Of a stretch of 64,000 nucleotides of DNA, positions 43,895-52,995 are shown piece by piece. Within the stretch, counting starts at the first letter, position 1; every line of letters begins with the position of its first letter. The DNA lies in the NCBI GenBank assembly GCA_964631945.1, contig CAZWAY010000010.1, positions 40,141 to 104,140 of the forward strand, written 5' to 3'. This DNA is from JABFRZ01 sp964631945 (GTDB lineage: Bacteria > Planctomycetota > UBA1135 > GCA-002686595). A model generated the notes under the pieces. That model did no database searches. It was not told the origin of the DNA and was given only the letters and a program-made list of their open reading frames with translations. A program made the translations under genes and the position numbers.

Positions 43895-44572
43895 TCAGAA
43901 CGGCCAGAGCCAGATGATGGCGCGGTGGATCAGGCCGCCGATCCCGCGCCGCGTGGTGGTGTCGGTGATGTGGCCCTCGCCGCTGTAGGAGACGCGCGCG
44001 TCGGCCACCAGCTCGGACAGGACCGTGTTGTCGGCGCGCACGTCGAAGCGCCGCACCACCCCGGCGAACTCGATCACCTTGGTCTCGGAGTCGACGCGGA
44101 TCTCGCGCCGGCCCTTGATGACCATGTTCCCGTTGGGGAGCACGTCCATCACGATGGCCGTGATGCGCGCGGTGAACTCGCCGTTCTTCTCGACGTTGGC
44201 GGTGCCGCTGAAGTCGTCCTTGGAGCTCGCCGCCAGGCGCGGCAGCGGGTTGAAGGCTTCCGGCCGGATGTCGAAGGAGTCGAGCTTGTAGTCGAGCGTG
44301 GTCGCGCGCCGCAGCTGCGAGGTCTCCTCGTTCTTGATCTCCTGGTTCTCGACGATCAGGACCGTGATCAGGTCGCCGGGCCGGCGCGCGGTCTTGTCCG
44401 CGATCATGTTGATCGGACCGTGGGCGGGGTCGTAGATCGAACCGGGGCGGCCCTGGGCGGTGAGGGGCGCGGACGGGAGGAGGCAGGAGAGGAGCAGGGA
44501 GAGGAAGAAGGAGAAGGCGCACCGCGGAGCCGCGGGGAGCACGGAGAAGGAGGAGAAGGACGAGGGCAGCAT
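43895..44572 (-). CDS. flgH: Flagellar L-ring protein FlgH
   Basis: 225 residues. Core motifs SIYDPAHGPINMIADKTARR, PGDLITVLIVENQEIKNE and GNMVIKGRREIRVDSETKVI match FlgH, the outer-membrane L ring. FlgH is usually a lipoprotein with a Gly-Cys lipobox; here the signal reads LSLLLSCLLPSAPLTAQ, so Cys may be lipidated in LLSC or the protein may be cut by signal peptidase I after LTA. Its ATG overlaps the flgA stop (ATGA). Confidence 0.92.
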   Translation of the reverse strand: MLPSSFSSFSVLPAAPRCAFSFFLSLLLSCLLPSAPLTAQGRPGSIYDPAHGPINMIADKTARRPGDLITVLIVENQEIKNEETSQLRRATTLDYKLDSFDIRPEAFNPLPRLAASSKDDFSGTANVEKNGEFTARITAIVMDVLPNGNMVIKGRREIRVDSETKVIEFAGVVRRFDVRADNTVLSELVADARVSYSGEGHITDTTTRRGIGGLIHRAIIWLWPF

Positions 44573-45501
44573 CAGAGGGAGATCTCGCACAGGTCGCGGC
44601 CGATGACGGTCGCGACGAGTTCCTGGCCGGCCTCGACGGTCTTGATGCGGATGCGGTCGCCGACCGAGCCGGTCTCGAGCGCCAGGGCGGAGACGCGCGC
44701 TTCGATCGGGCCCTTCTTGACGCGCAGGAACAGGGTCGCGCCCAGGACCACGGCCGCGGGGCGGTGTACGTCGTGTTCGGTCACGCGCTCGCCCGGCGCG
44801 AGGTCGCGGCGTGCCACCGAGCCGGCCACCTGGCTCGGGTCGAGGGCCTGGATCTCGGACTCGCGGCCGACCTGCACGCGCGCGCGCGAGAAGAGCTCGG
44901 GCCGCAGCTGTTCGCCGGCGCGCACGGGGCGCGCGAGCACCGCGCGCGTCTCCCACACGTCCACGCGCCAAGAGGTCCAGACCGTGCGATAGCGCAGGCC
45001 GTCCACCAGCACATCGACCGGCACGCCGAGGATGCCGCTCTTCAGCTCGCCGGCCACGACGCGGGCCTGGATCGTGCTGCCGCGCTCGCCCTGCGGGACC
45101 TTGACCACTCCCAGCGGATCGGCCAGCGTGAAGGTGGCCTCCTTGCCGGTGAAGCTGCGCAGCAGTTCCTTGCGCGCCGCGTCCTCGATGAGGAGCGGCG
45201 AGAGCTCCTCGATCTCGGGCCACACGCGACAGGCACGCTCGCCCGTGACGCGGATCTCGACTCCCGGCAGGGCCTTGGCGAGCTCGGCCCGGATGCGATC
45301 GGCCGTCAGCAGTCGGCTGAAGCCCGGAGCGGGCGCGTAGCCGAGCTCGAGCGCGCGCACGCGCTCGACCAGCTCGCCGTCGAGCCCCGCCACCTGGCAC
45401 AGCTCGCCGAGTTCGATCTCGGTGCCCCTGACCTTGGCCTCGACCGGCAGCGTGACGGTGGCGCCCGCCAGCAGCGTCTTGAGCAGGATTGCGGAGAGCA
45501 T
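44572..45501 (-). CDS. flgA: Flagellar P-ring assembly chaperone FlgA
   Basis: 309 residues with a hydrophobic N-terminus (LSAILLKTLLAGATVTLP) for export. The SAF domain is in the C-terminal half: TRAVLARPVRAGEQLRPELF, SVARRDLAPGERVTEHDVHRP, then GATLFLRVKKGPIEARVSALA with VGDRIRIK near the end. FlgA is the periplasmic chaperone for FlgI. Longer than E. coli FlgA by about 90 residues, mostly in the N-terminal half. Ten nt after flgG. Confidence 0.88.
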   Translation of the reverse strand: MLSAILLKTLLAGATVTLPVEAKVRGTEIELGELCQVAGLDGELVERVRALELGYAPAPGFSRLLTADRIRAELAKALPGVEIRVTGERACRVWPEIEELSPLLIEDAARKELLRSFTGKEATFTLADPLGVVKVPQGERGSTIQARVVAGELKSGILGVPVDVLVDGLRYRTVWTSWRVDVWETRAVLARPVRAGEQLRPELFSRARVQVGRESEIQALDPSQVAGSVARRDLAPGERVTEHDVHRPAAVVLGATLFLRVKKGPIEARVSALALETGSVGDRIRIKTVEAGQELVATVIGRDLCEISL

Positions 45502-45511
45502 GGGGTGGGAC

Positions 45512-46297
45512 CTAGATGAGGTTCGAGACCTGCTGGAGCATCTCGTCGGAGACCTGGATCGTGCGGCTGTTGACCTCGTAGTTGCGCTGCGCCTGGATCA
45601 GCGCGATGAGCTCGTCGACCACCGAGACGTTCGAGCGCTCGAGGAACGCCTGGCGCAGGAAGCCCGCACCGGCGTCGCCCGGCGTCTGCTCGGTGGGCGC
45701 GCCGGAACTGGCCGTCTCGCGGAACAGGTTCGCGCCCTCGGCCCGCATGCCGGCCGGGTTCGGGAAGCGCGTCAGGCGGATCTGGTTGCGCGCCTGCAGC
45801 TGGTCCGAGCCGCCGCTGCGCACCTGCACCGTGCCGTCCTGGCCCACCACGATCTCCTGCGCGTCGGGCGGGATGTTGATGCCGGGCTCGAGCTTGAAGC
45901 CGTCGACCGTGACGACGTCGCCGCTGCCGTCGATGCGGAAGGCGCCGTCACGCGTGTAGCGGAACTCGCCGTTGCCCATGGCGATCTTGAAGAAGCCATC
46001 GCCCTGGATCGCGAGGTCGATCGGATTGCCGGTCTGCTCCAGGTCGCCCTGCAGGAAGAGCTTGATCGAGCTCGAGACCTCGGTGCCGGTTCCGATCTGC
46101 AGGCCGGTGGGCACCTGCTGGTTGGCGATCGAGGTCGCGCCCGGCTCGCGCAGCGTCGTGTACAGCAGCGAGCGGAAGTTGACGCGGTTCTTCTTGAAGG
46201 ACGCCGTGTTCACGTTCGCGATGTTGTTCGCGATCGTGTCCACCTGGGTCTGCTGGGCCATCATGCCCGAGGCAGCCGTTCGCATGGCGCGGATCAT
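45512..46297 (-). CDS. flgG: Distal rod protein FlgG
   Basis: 261 residues, the usual length. The N-terminus MIRAMRTAASGMMAQQ then IANNIANVNTASFKKNRVNF, and the C-terminal LERSNVSVVDELIALIQAQRNYEVNSRTIQV (key part VDELIALIQAQRNYE), are typical of the distal rod. A ribosome site AAAGGAA lies 6-7 nt upstream. It follows flgF by 65 nt. Confidence 0.96.
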   Translation of the reverse strand: MIRAMRTAASGMMAQQTQVDTIANNIANVNTASFKKNRVNFRSLLYTTLREPGATSIANQQVPTGLQIGTGTEVSSSIKLFLQGDLEQTGNPIDLAIQGDGFFKIAMGNGEFRYTRDGAFRIDGSGDVVTVDGFKLEPGINIPPDAQEIVVGQDGTVQVRSGGSDQLQARNQIRLTRFPNPAGMRAEGANLFRETASSGAPTEQTPGDAGAGFLRQAFLERSNVSVVDELIALIQAQRNYEVNSRTIQVSDEMLQQVSNLI

Positions 46298-46362
46298 GTG
46301 CGGGTTCCTTTCGACACTTTCTGGCGGGAGCTAGAACGAGCGCTCGTGGGGCCCCGGGAGGG

Positions 46363-47064
46363 CTAGAAGGGCCTCGTCAGGCGCTCGTAGGTCTTGTCGA
46401 TCGACTCGAAGGTGCGTGCGACGACCTCGAACGAGCGCTGCACGTTGATCATGTCGACCATCTCCTCGACGCTGTTGGCGTTGGAGTCCTCGAGCGAGTA
46501 CTGCTGCACGCGCGCCTCCGAGGGGCCGGGCAGGACGTCGCGTGGTGCGGTCCAGAACCCGTTGCGGTCGACGGTGAGCACGCTCTTGTCGGGGAAGTCC
46601 ACGACGCGCAGGCGCCCGACGTTCTGGATGCCCTGGCGCACGTTGCCGCCCTCGTCGATCACCAGCGGCAAGCCGACCGGATCGATGGCACCCGAGAGCT
46701 CCTCCCACGCGACCGGGAAGCCGTCCTCGCTCACGAGCACGCCGGCCTCGGTCTTGTGGAAGCTGCCGTCGCGCGTGTAGACCTCGCCGTCGGGCCCATC
46801 CACCGCGAAGAATCCGTCGCCGTAGAGCCCGACGTCCTCCTCGCGCCCGGTGCGGTGCAGGTTGCCCTGCGCGAAGTCCACCTCGGCCAGGGTCTCGACC
46901 CCGCGCACCTTGCCGCGCGGCTGATCGATCTCGACCTCGTGCGAGGCCGTGACGCCGCGCTTGAAGCCGATCGTGCCGACGTTGGCGAGGTTGGCGGAGA
47001 TCGAATCGAGGCGGCGCTGCTGCGCCGACATGGCCACTGCGCTGCGATAGAGTCCGACGTTCAC
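46363..47064 (-). CDS. flgF: Proximal rod protein FlgF; start set at GTG
   Basis: 233 residues from GTG 47064. An ATG four codons upstream (47076) looks attractive, but it lies inside a sigma-54 promoter whose predicted start point is about 47066. With the GTG start, AMSAQQ begins at residue 11, exactly where GMMAQQ begins in the adjacent FlgG, and family length fits. Motifs: SAQQRRLDSISANLANVGT, YGDGFFAVDGPDGEVYTRDG and ANSVEEMVDMINVQRSFEVV. The transcript would carry only about two bases before the GTG, so translation must be nearly leaderless. First gene of the operon. Confidence 0.9.
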   Translation of the reverse strand: MNVGLYRSAVAMSAQQRRLDSISANLANVGTIGFKRGVTASHEVEIDQPRGKVRGVETLAEVDFAQGNLHRTGREEDVGLYGDGFFAVDGPDGEVYTRDGSFHKTEAGVLVSEDGFPVAWEELSGAIDPVGLPLVIDEGGNVRQGIQNVGRLRVVDFPDKSVLTVDRNGFWTAPRDVLPGPSEARVQQYSLEDSNANSVEEMVDMINVQRSFEVVARTFESIDKTYERLTRPF

Positions 47065-47077
47065 GGCGTACCCCATG

Positions 47078-47093
47078 GCAAGCGCGGTGCCAG
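47078..47093 (-). promoter_or_regulatory. Sigma-54 (RpoN) promoter of the flgF operon
   Basis: On the minus strand the sequence reads CTGGCAC, five bases CGCGC, then TTGC, matching the -24/-12 consensus YTGGCAC-N5-TTGC at every fixed base except the final W. With the -12 C at 47078, transcription should start near 47066, two bases before the GTG start of flgF. RpoN control of hook-basal-body genes is known in many bacteria. The activator and its upstream sites are not identified. Confidence 0.78.
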
Positions 47094-47261
47094 CCCCGGA
47101 AGCGCGCTCTCGCTCCCGTACGGGCCCCTCGCCGAGCCTCGGCCGCGCGCCGCGCGAAGTCTTTTCTTCGGGGGCCGGAAGCGCGTTCTGCCGCCGCCAC
47201 ACCGATTCGAACGCGGCGCCGAATCCGATCCGCGCTCGGCGGCAAGGGACACAATGGAGCC

Positions 47262-49805
47262 ATGACCCCGCCGCCCTGGAGCCCCACCCCGGAAGCGCTG
47301 CTGACCGAGCACGCCTGGGCGCGTCGCCTGGCGCGCCGGCTGGTGCGGGACGCCGCGCTGGCCGAGGACCTGGCCCAGGAGGCGACGATCCGCGCGCTCG
47401 AGCGCGCGCCGCGCGAGGGCCTGCGCGCCTGGCTCGGCGCCGTGCTGCGCAACCTCGCGCGTCAGGGCCGGCGCGAACGCGGCCGGCGCGAGCGCCGCGA
47501 GCGGCTGGTGGCGCGCCCCGAGGGCCTGCCGTCCGCGGCCGACGCGCTCGAACGCCTCGGCGTGCAGCAGGGCGTCGTGCGCGCGGTGCTGGCGCTGCCC
47601 GAGCCCTACCGCTCGACCGTCGTGCTGCGCTTCTACGAGGAGCTGCCGCCGCGCGCGATCGCCGCGCGCCAGGGCGTGCCCGTGGCCACGGTCAAGACGC
47701 GCCTCGCGCGCGGGCTGGCGCTGCTGCGAGCCGCACTCGACGAGGAGCACGGCGGCGACGGACGCGCATGGGCGCTGTTCCTGGCACCGCTCACCACACG
47801 CCCCACCCCGATCCCCCCTCTCCTCGCCGGAGCCCTGGCCGTGAACGCGATCCCCAAGCTCTTCGCCGCCGCTGCCGTGACCGTCGGGATCGTCTTCTGG
47901 GTCGCCAGCCGCGAGAACCTGCCGCGCGCGACGCCGGCGGAGGTCGCACACGCGGGCTCGAGCGTGGAGCTGCAGGCGCCACGCTCGCTGCCGGAGGAGC
48001 CGCGTCCACCCGAACCGCAGCGCGAGGCCGCGCCCGCCGCTCGGCAGCCGAACGCGAAGGACTCCGCGCCGCCCGCCGAGCCGACCACGATCAGGGGGCG
48101 CGTGCTGGATGCCGATGGAATGCCCGTCGCGGGCGTCGAGCTCGCCTTCCGCGGCTCGAGCGGCGTGCGCATGGACGCCGAGCTCGCCTCCTGCATCCTG
48201 TGGAACGAGGAGCTCCCGTCCGGACGCGCACCGATCGCCATCAGCGGCGCGGACGGACGCTTCTCGGTGGCACGGCCGGAGAAGCTCAGCGGCTACGTCG
48301 TCGCGCAGGATGCCCGCTGGGAGACGGTGCTCGGCGCGGGCACGCACGGGGCCGAGGACTCCGAGCGCATCCTCGTGGTGGCGCCGCGCTTCCGTCTGCG
48401 CGGACGCGTCGTGGACGGCGGGCGAGCGCCGCTCGCGGGAGTCGAGCTGGGCTTCGTCGTCCCGCGTGAGCGCCTGCGGCTCGCGGGGCTCGATCTCGAG
48501 GACTCGCGCAACGCCGGCTGGAGCACCAGCAGCGACGCCGACGGTCGCTTCGTCTTCGAGCGGCTGCCCAGCGTGAGCTCGGCCAGCCTGCACGCGCGGC
48601 TCGAGCCGTTCGAGCGCGTGGCGCTCGAGCGCGAGGCCTGGCACGACGACGAGCTCGAGATCGTGCTGCTCGAGCCCGCCGGCGACTGGCTGGCGGGTCG
48701 GGTCGAGTCCGCGGGCAGGCCGCTGGCCGACGCGACCGTCACGCTCGGCTATCGCGCCACGCAGAGCGCGGCCGACGGCTCCTTCCGGCTCTCGCTCGCC
48801 GGCCTGGAAACGGAACGCGAGCTGTGCGCCCTGGCGCCCGGCCTCCTGCCGGCGCGAACGAGCGGCGACGTGAACGAGGACGGCAGTGTGCGCTGGCCCT
48901 CGTTCGTGCGCCTGGTCCTGGCGGGCGAGACGCTCGCGCTCGCGGGCCAGGTCGTGGACGAGCACGGCGCGCCGCTCGCCGGCCAGGAGATCTGGCTCGA
49001 GGATCCGGGCATCGCCTACGTGCAGGGGCAGGGCTTCGCGCTCGTGCTCGAGACGATTCTCGCGGGCAAGCCCGAGATGCGCCACGGGACGAAGACCGAC
49101 GCGCAGGGGCGCTTCGAGCTCGGCGGCCTGGAGGAGCGCGACTACCGGATCCGTGTCATCGATCCCGCGACCGCGCTGGTGGACGTGCACGGTCCCTTCG
49201 CCGCCGGGACGCGCGATCTCTCCATCGCGCGGCCCGCGGGCGCCCTCTGGCCGCGCCTGCGCGGCAGGCTCCGCTCGCGCAACGGCACGCCGCTGGCGGG
49301 CCTGCGCGTGAGCATCGACGCCGACGCGGGCAAGGTCGGGGTCCGCAACCAGTACTTCGGCTTCATCGCCTACGGTTCGAAGACGCTCAGCGCCGCGGAC
49401 GGATCGTTCGAACTCGCCAACGTGCCGCGCGGCGGGGTCACGCTGCACGCCGACGGCTCGGGCTACGCGGATCCGGAGCTCGAGCTCGGACCGGACATCG
49501 ACCCGGAGTCGCTCGAGCTCACGCTGGCCGCCTCGGTGCAGATCCTCGTGCGCCTCGGCGCGAGCCATCCGACGGCGGCCGGTTTCGCCGTGCTCGATGC
49601 GGCGGGTACGTACCTCGAGCTCGAGATCCCGACCGATGGCGGCAGCCTGACCAGCACTTCGGTCGCCCTGCGCGCCGGAGAATCTCCCGTGGCGCGCCTG
49701 AGCGACGAGGGCGTGACGCTGCTCTTGCTCGACCGCGAGGGCCAGGAACTCGCGCGCGCAGCGCTCGCGCTCCAGCCCGGCCGGATCAACACGATCGAGC
49801 TCTAG
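47262..49805 (+). CDS. ECF sigma factor fused to a transmembrane helix and carboxypeptidase-regulatory-like domains
   Basis: 847 residues in one frame. The first 165 are a normal ECF sigma factor: region 2 (HAWARRLARRLVRD then LAQEATIRALER) and region 4 (LPEPYRSTVVLRFYEELPPR with VPVATVKTRLARGLALLR). A hydrophobic helix at about 189-215 (ending GIVFWVASR) crosses the membrane. A Pro/Glu-rich linker follows, then about 550 residues of repeated beta-sandwich domains like carboxypeptidase-regulatory/peptidase-associated modules (IRGRVLDADGMPVAGVELAF, LRGRVVDGGRAPLAGVELGF, LAGQVVDEHGAPLAGQEIW). The architecture suggests an envelope sensor joined directly to its sigma factor. No anti-sigma gene is adjacent. 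Confidence 0.88.
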   Translation: MTPPPWSPTPEALLTEHAWARRLARRLVRDAALAEDLAQEATIRALERAPREGLRAWLGAVLRNLARQGRRERGRRERRERLVARPEGLPSAADALERLGVQQGVVRAVLALPEPYRSTVVLRFYEELPPRAIAARQGVPVATVKTRLARGLALLRAALDEEHGGDGRAWALFLAPLTTRPTPIPPLLAGALAVNAIPKLFAAAAVTVGIVFWVASRENLPRATPAEVAHAGSSVELQAPRSLPEEPRPPEPQREAAPAARQPNAKDSAPPAEPTTIRGRVLDADGMPVAGVELAFRGSSGVRMDAELASCILWNEELPSGRAPIAISGADGRFSVARPEKLSGYVVAQDARWETVLGAGTHGAEDSERILVVAPRFRLRGRVVDGGRAPLAGVELGFVVPRERLRLAGLDLEDSRNAGWSTSSDADGRFVFERLPSVSSASLHARLEPFERVALEREAWHDDELEIVLLEPAGDWLAGRVESAGRPLADATVTLGYRATQSAADGSFRLSLAGLETERELCALAPGLLPARTSGDVNEDGSVRWPSFVRLVLAGETLALAGQVVDEHGAPLAGQEIWLEDPGIAYVQGQGFALVLETILAGKPEMRHGTKTDAQGRFELGGLEERDYRIRVIDPATALVDVHGPFAAGTRDLSIARPAGALWPRLRGRLRSRNGTPLAGLRVSIDADAGKVGVRNQYFGFIAYGSKTLSAADGSFELANVPRGGVTLHADGSGYADPELELGPDIDPESLELTLAASVQILVRLGASHPTAAGFAVLDAAGTYLELEIPTDGGSLTSTSVALRAGESPVARLSDEGVTLLLLDREGQELARAALALQPGRINTIEL

Positions 49806-49897
49806 CCCGACGAGCCGCGAAGTCGCGGCGCGCTACGTAGTTCCCATCGCGCTCGAGGCCGCTACCCTGCGGGTTGGACCCCAGCCCCGGAGGAACG

Positions 49898-51679
49898 ATG
49901 TATCGGACATTCGCGCACGCGCTCACGCACTTCACGCTCGTCGCCGCCTTCCTGTTCGCCCAGGGCTCGGCCTGGGCGGGCTCCGCGCCGAATGGCGACC
50001 CGCTGGAGAGCGAGCGAGCCGCCGCGAGCGTGGTCCCGCAGGGCGAGGACGACCCCGGCGCCTCGCCGCGCGCGGCGATGCGCGCCTACCTGGAGGCCTG
50101 TCGGGCGAGCGACTACGAGCGCGCGGCGCGCTTCCTCGACCTGTCGTCGATCCCGTCCGCGCAGCGTGCCGAGGAGGGCCCGACGCTGGCCCGCCACCTC
50201 AAGGTCGTGCTCGATCAGGTCGTGTGGATCGACCTCGAGCTGCTGAGCGAGGAAGCGGACGGCCAGATCGACGACAGCCAGCCGAATCGCGACCGGGTGG
50301 CCGAGGTCAAGAGCAAGAAGGGCTCGGTGTACCTGTACCTGCAGCGCACGCCCGGGGGCGCGGGCGTGCCCTCCTGGCGCTTCTCCACCTCGACCGTGGC
50401 ACACATCCCGGCCCTGTACGACGAGTTCGGCTTCGGGGTCCTGGCCGAGATCCTGCCGCGCAACCTGATCGAGGTGCGCTTCCTCGAGGTCAGCCTGTGG
50501 CAGTGGATCGGGATCCTGATCCTGGTCCTGCTGGCGACCTTCGGCTCCTGGATCGCCGTGCGCGCCCTGTACGCGGCGCTGAAGCCGGTGGTCGCACGCA
50601 CGGACTCCAGCCTCGACGACCGCATGCTCGACCTGACGGTCGGGCCCGTGCGCTTCCTGATCGGACTCCTGCTGTTCTCGCTGGGGCTGCTGGTGCTGCG
50701 CCTGGCCTTGCCGGTGCACGAGTTCCTGCAGGGGCTGCAGAAGGGCCTGGGGGTGGTCGCCTTCGCCTGGCTCTTCATGCGTCTGGTGGACGTGCTCGCC
50801 GGGGTCCTGCGCGCGCGCCTGCAGAACGTCGGCAAGCAGTCGGCCTTGACGGTCCTGCCGCTGGGCGAGAAGGCCATCAAGGTGGCGGTGGTCGGTCTGG
50901 CGGCGCTGATGATGCTGCAGAACCTGGGCTTCAACATCACCGGCGTCCTGGCCGGGCTCGGCGTCGGCGGTCTGGCGGTCGCCCTGGCCGCGCAGAAGAC
51001 GGTCGAGAACCTGTTCGGCGGCGTGAGCCTGATCATGGACCAGCCGGTGCGCGTGGGCGACTTCTGTCGCTACGGCGACAAGGTCGGCACGGTCGAGGAC
51101 GTGGGCCTGCGCTCCACCAAGATCCGCTCGCTCGACCGCACGGTCGTCACCATCCCGAACGCCGACTTCGCCTACCTGCCGCTCGAGAACTTCGCGCGCC
51201 GCGACAAGATCCGCTTCGCCACCAAGCTCGGGCTGCGCTACGAGACCAGCCCGGACCAGCTGCGCCTGGTGCTGGCCGAGATCCGCAAGCTGTTCCTGTC
51301 GCACCCGCGCGTCGATCCCCAGCCGGCCCGCGTGCGCTTCGTCGGCTACGGCGACTTCTCGCTCGACATCGAGCTCTTCGCCTTCGTCACCTCGACCGAC
51401 ATCAACGAGTACCTGGGCATCCAGGAGGACCTGTTGCTCGGCATCATGGACATCGTCAACGCCTCCGGCACGGGCTTCGCCTTCCCCTCGAGCACGACCT
51501 ACCTGGCGCGCGACTCGGGCCTGGACAAGGAGTTGACCCGCGCGGCCGAGGCGCGCGTGCGCGGCTGGCGCGAGAAGCACGAGCTGCCGTTCCCCGACTA
51601 CGCGGACGAGGCCAAGCAAGCCATGGACGACTCGCTGCCCTGGCCGCCGCAGGGTTCGGCGCTCGCAGGGCAGGCGTGA
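49898..51679 (+). CDS. MscS-family mechanosensitive channel with periplasmic N-terminal domain
   Basis: 593 residues; GGAGGA precedes ATG 49898. A signal peptide (ending AWAG) and a roughly 150-residue soluble domain come first, then about five transmembrane helices. The pore helix region is GVLAGLGVGGLAVALAAQKT with VENLFGGVSLIMDQPVRVGD, the core MscS signature, followed by the beta domain (GTVEDVGLRSTKIRSLDRT) and a C-terminal cytoplasmic vestibule. The channel should open under membrane tension to release osmolytes. The extra N-terminal domain resembles long MscS-like proteins of Gram-negative bacteria. Confidence 0.9.
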   Translation: MYRTFAHALTHFTLVAAFLFAQGSAWAGSAPNGDPLESERAAASVVPQGEDDPGASPRAAMRAYLEACRASDYERAARFLDLSSIPSAQRAEEGPTLARHLKVVLDQVVWIDLELLSEEADGQIDDSQPNRDRVAEVKSKKGSVYLYLQRTPGGAGVPSWRFSTSTVAHIPALYDEFGFGVLAEILPRNLIEVRFLEVSLWQWIGILILVLLATFGSWIAVRALYAALKPVVARTDSSLDDRMLDLTVGPVRFLIGLLLFSLGLLVLRLALPVHEFLQGLQKGLGVVAFAWLFMRLVDVLAGVLRARLQNVGKQSALTVLPLGEKAIKVAVVGLAALMMLQNLGFNITGVLAGLGVGGLAVALAAQKTVENLFGGVSLIMDQPVRVGDFCRYGDKVGTVEDVGLRSTKIRSLDRTVVTIPNADFAYLPLENFARRDKIRFATKLGLRYETSPDQLRLVLAEIRKLFLSHPRVDPQPARVRFVGYGDFSLDIELFAFVTSTDINEYLGIQEDLLLGIMDIVNASGTGFAFPSSTTYLARDSGLDKELTRAAEARVRGWREKHELPFPDYADEAKQAMDDSLPWPPQGSALAGQA

Positions 51680-51752
51680 GGTCCGACCCCGTGGCGGGAC
51701 AGCGCGCGCGGCGCAGGCGTGCATCGACCGTGGGTCTCGCTATCTTCGGCGC

Positions 51753-52982
51753 ATGACGACGAAGACGCTGGCGCTGTCCGAGCCGCGCCTGATCGAGCTC
51801 GCGCGGGAGCACGGCACGCCGCTCTTCGTCTACGACGCCGCGACGCTGCGCGCGCGCGTGGCCGAGCTGCGCGGGAGCTACGACGTCGTGCGCTACGCGC
51901 AGAAGGCCAACGCCAACCTGGCGCTGCTCGCGCTGCTGCGCGCCGAGGGCTGCGCGATCGACGCGGTCAGCGCGGGCGAGGTCGAGCGCGCGCTCGCGGC
52001 GGGCCATGCGGCCGAGGAGATCGTGTTCACCTCCGACGTGTTCGACCACGCCGGGCTGGCGTGCGTCGCGCGGCGCCGCGTGCGCGTCAACCTCGGCTCG
52101 CTGGACATGCTCGAGCAGTACGCGGCGCTCGGCGTCGGGCGCGCGGTGACGCTGCGCGTGAACCCGGGTTTCGGCGCGGGGCATTCCGCGGGCGTCACCA
52201 CCGGCGGCGAGCAGTCGAAGCACGGCATCTGGCACGCCGAGCTGCCCGCGGCCCTGGCGCGGGCGCGCGCGGCGGGGCTCGAGGTCACCGGCCTGCACGT
52301 GCACATCGGCTCGGGCGCGCGCCTGGCGGGCCTGGTCGCCGCGGCGCGGGCCGCGCGCGAGCTGGCGGCGCGCATCGGACGCTCGCTGACCACGCTCTCG
52401 GCCGGCGGCGGCCTGCCGATCCCCTACCGGCCGGGCGAGGCGCGCCTCGATCTCGCGGCGCTCGCCAGCGCGTGGCGAGCGGTCAAGGTCGAGCTCGAGC
52501 ACGAGTTCGACCATCCGCTCACGCTCGAGATCGAGCCCGGCCGCTACCTGGTGGCCGAGGCGGGCGTGCTCGTCAGCGAGGTGCGCGCCACCAAGCGCCA
52601 GGGCGCGCTCGACTACGTCCTGGTCGACGCCGGCTTCCACAACCTGCCGCGCCCGCTCCTGTACGGCGCCTACCACGAGATCAGCGCGCTCGGACGCGCC
52701 GCGGGCGAGGCGCGCTTCCCGCAGGTCGTGGCCGGACCGCTGTGCGAGTCGGCCGACGTCTTCACGCAGGATGCGCGCGGCCGGCTCGAGCCGCGCGCGC
52801 TGCCGCGCCTCGCGCCCGGCGACCTGCTGTGCCTGCACGACGCCGGCGCCTACGCGGCCAGCATGGCCTCCAACTACAACGGCCAGCCGTTCGCGGCCGA
52901 GGTGCTGGTCGACGGCGAGCGTGCGCGCGTGGTCCGCCGCCGGCAGGCCTGGGCGGACCTGTGGCGCGACGAGCCCCTCTGA
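51753..52982 (+). CDS. lysA: Diaminopimelate decarboxylase
   Basis: 409 residues. Fold type III PLP enzyme: PLP-lysine Lys51 in YAQKANAN, HVHIGSGAR for phosphate contacts, AGGGLPIPY, EPGRYLVAEAG and CESADVFTQD, the decarboxylase cysteine-containing substrate loop. GAYAASMASNYNGQP closes the active site. It converts meso-diaminopimelate to lysine. The gene is solitary; no other lysine pathway gene is adjacent. Ends 13 nt before the convergent PHP gene. Confidence 0.9.
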   Translation: MTTKTLALSEPRLIELAREHGTPLFVYDAATLRARVAELRGSYDVVRYAQKANANLALLALLRAEGCAIDAVSAGEVERALAAGHAAEEIVFTSDVFDHAGLACVARRRVRVNLGSLDMLEQYAALGVGRAVTLRVNPGFGAGHSAGVTTGGEQSKHGIWHAELPAALARARAAGLEVTGLHVHIGSGARLAGLVAAARAARELAARIGRSLTTLSAGGGLPIPYRPGEARLDLAALASAWRAVKVELEHEFDHPLTLEIEPGRYLVAEAGVLVSEVRATKRQGALDYVLVDAGFHNLPRPLLYGAYHEISALGRAAGEARFPQVVAGPLCESADVFTQDARGRLEPRALPRLAPGDLLCLHDAGAYAASMASNYNGQPFAAEVLVDGERARVVRRRQAWADLWRDEPL

Positions 52983-52995
52983 GGCGCGCGCGCGT

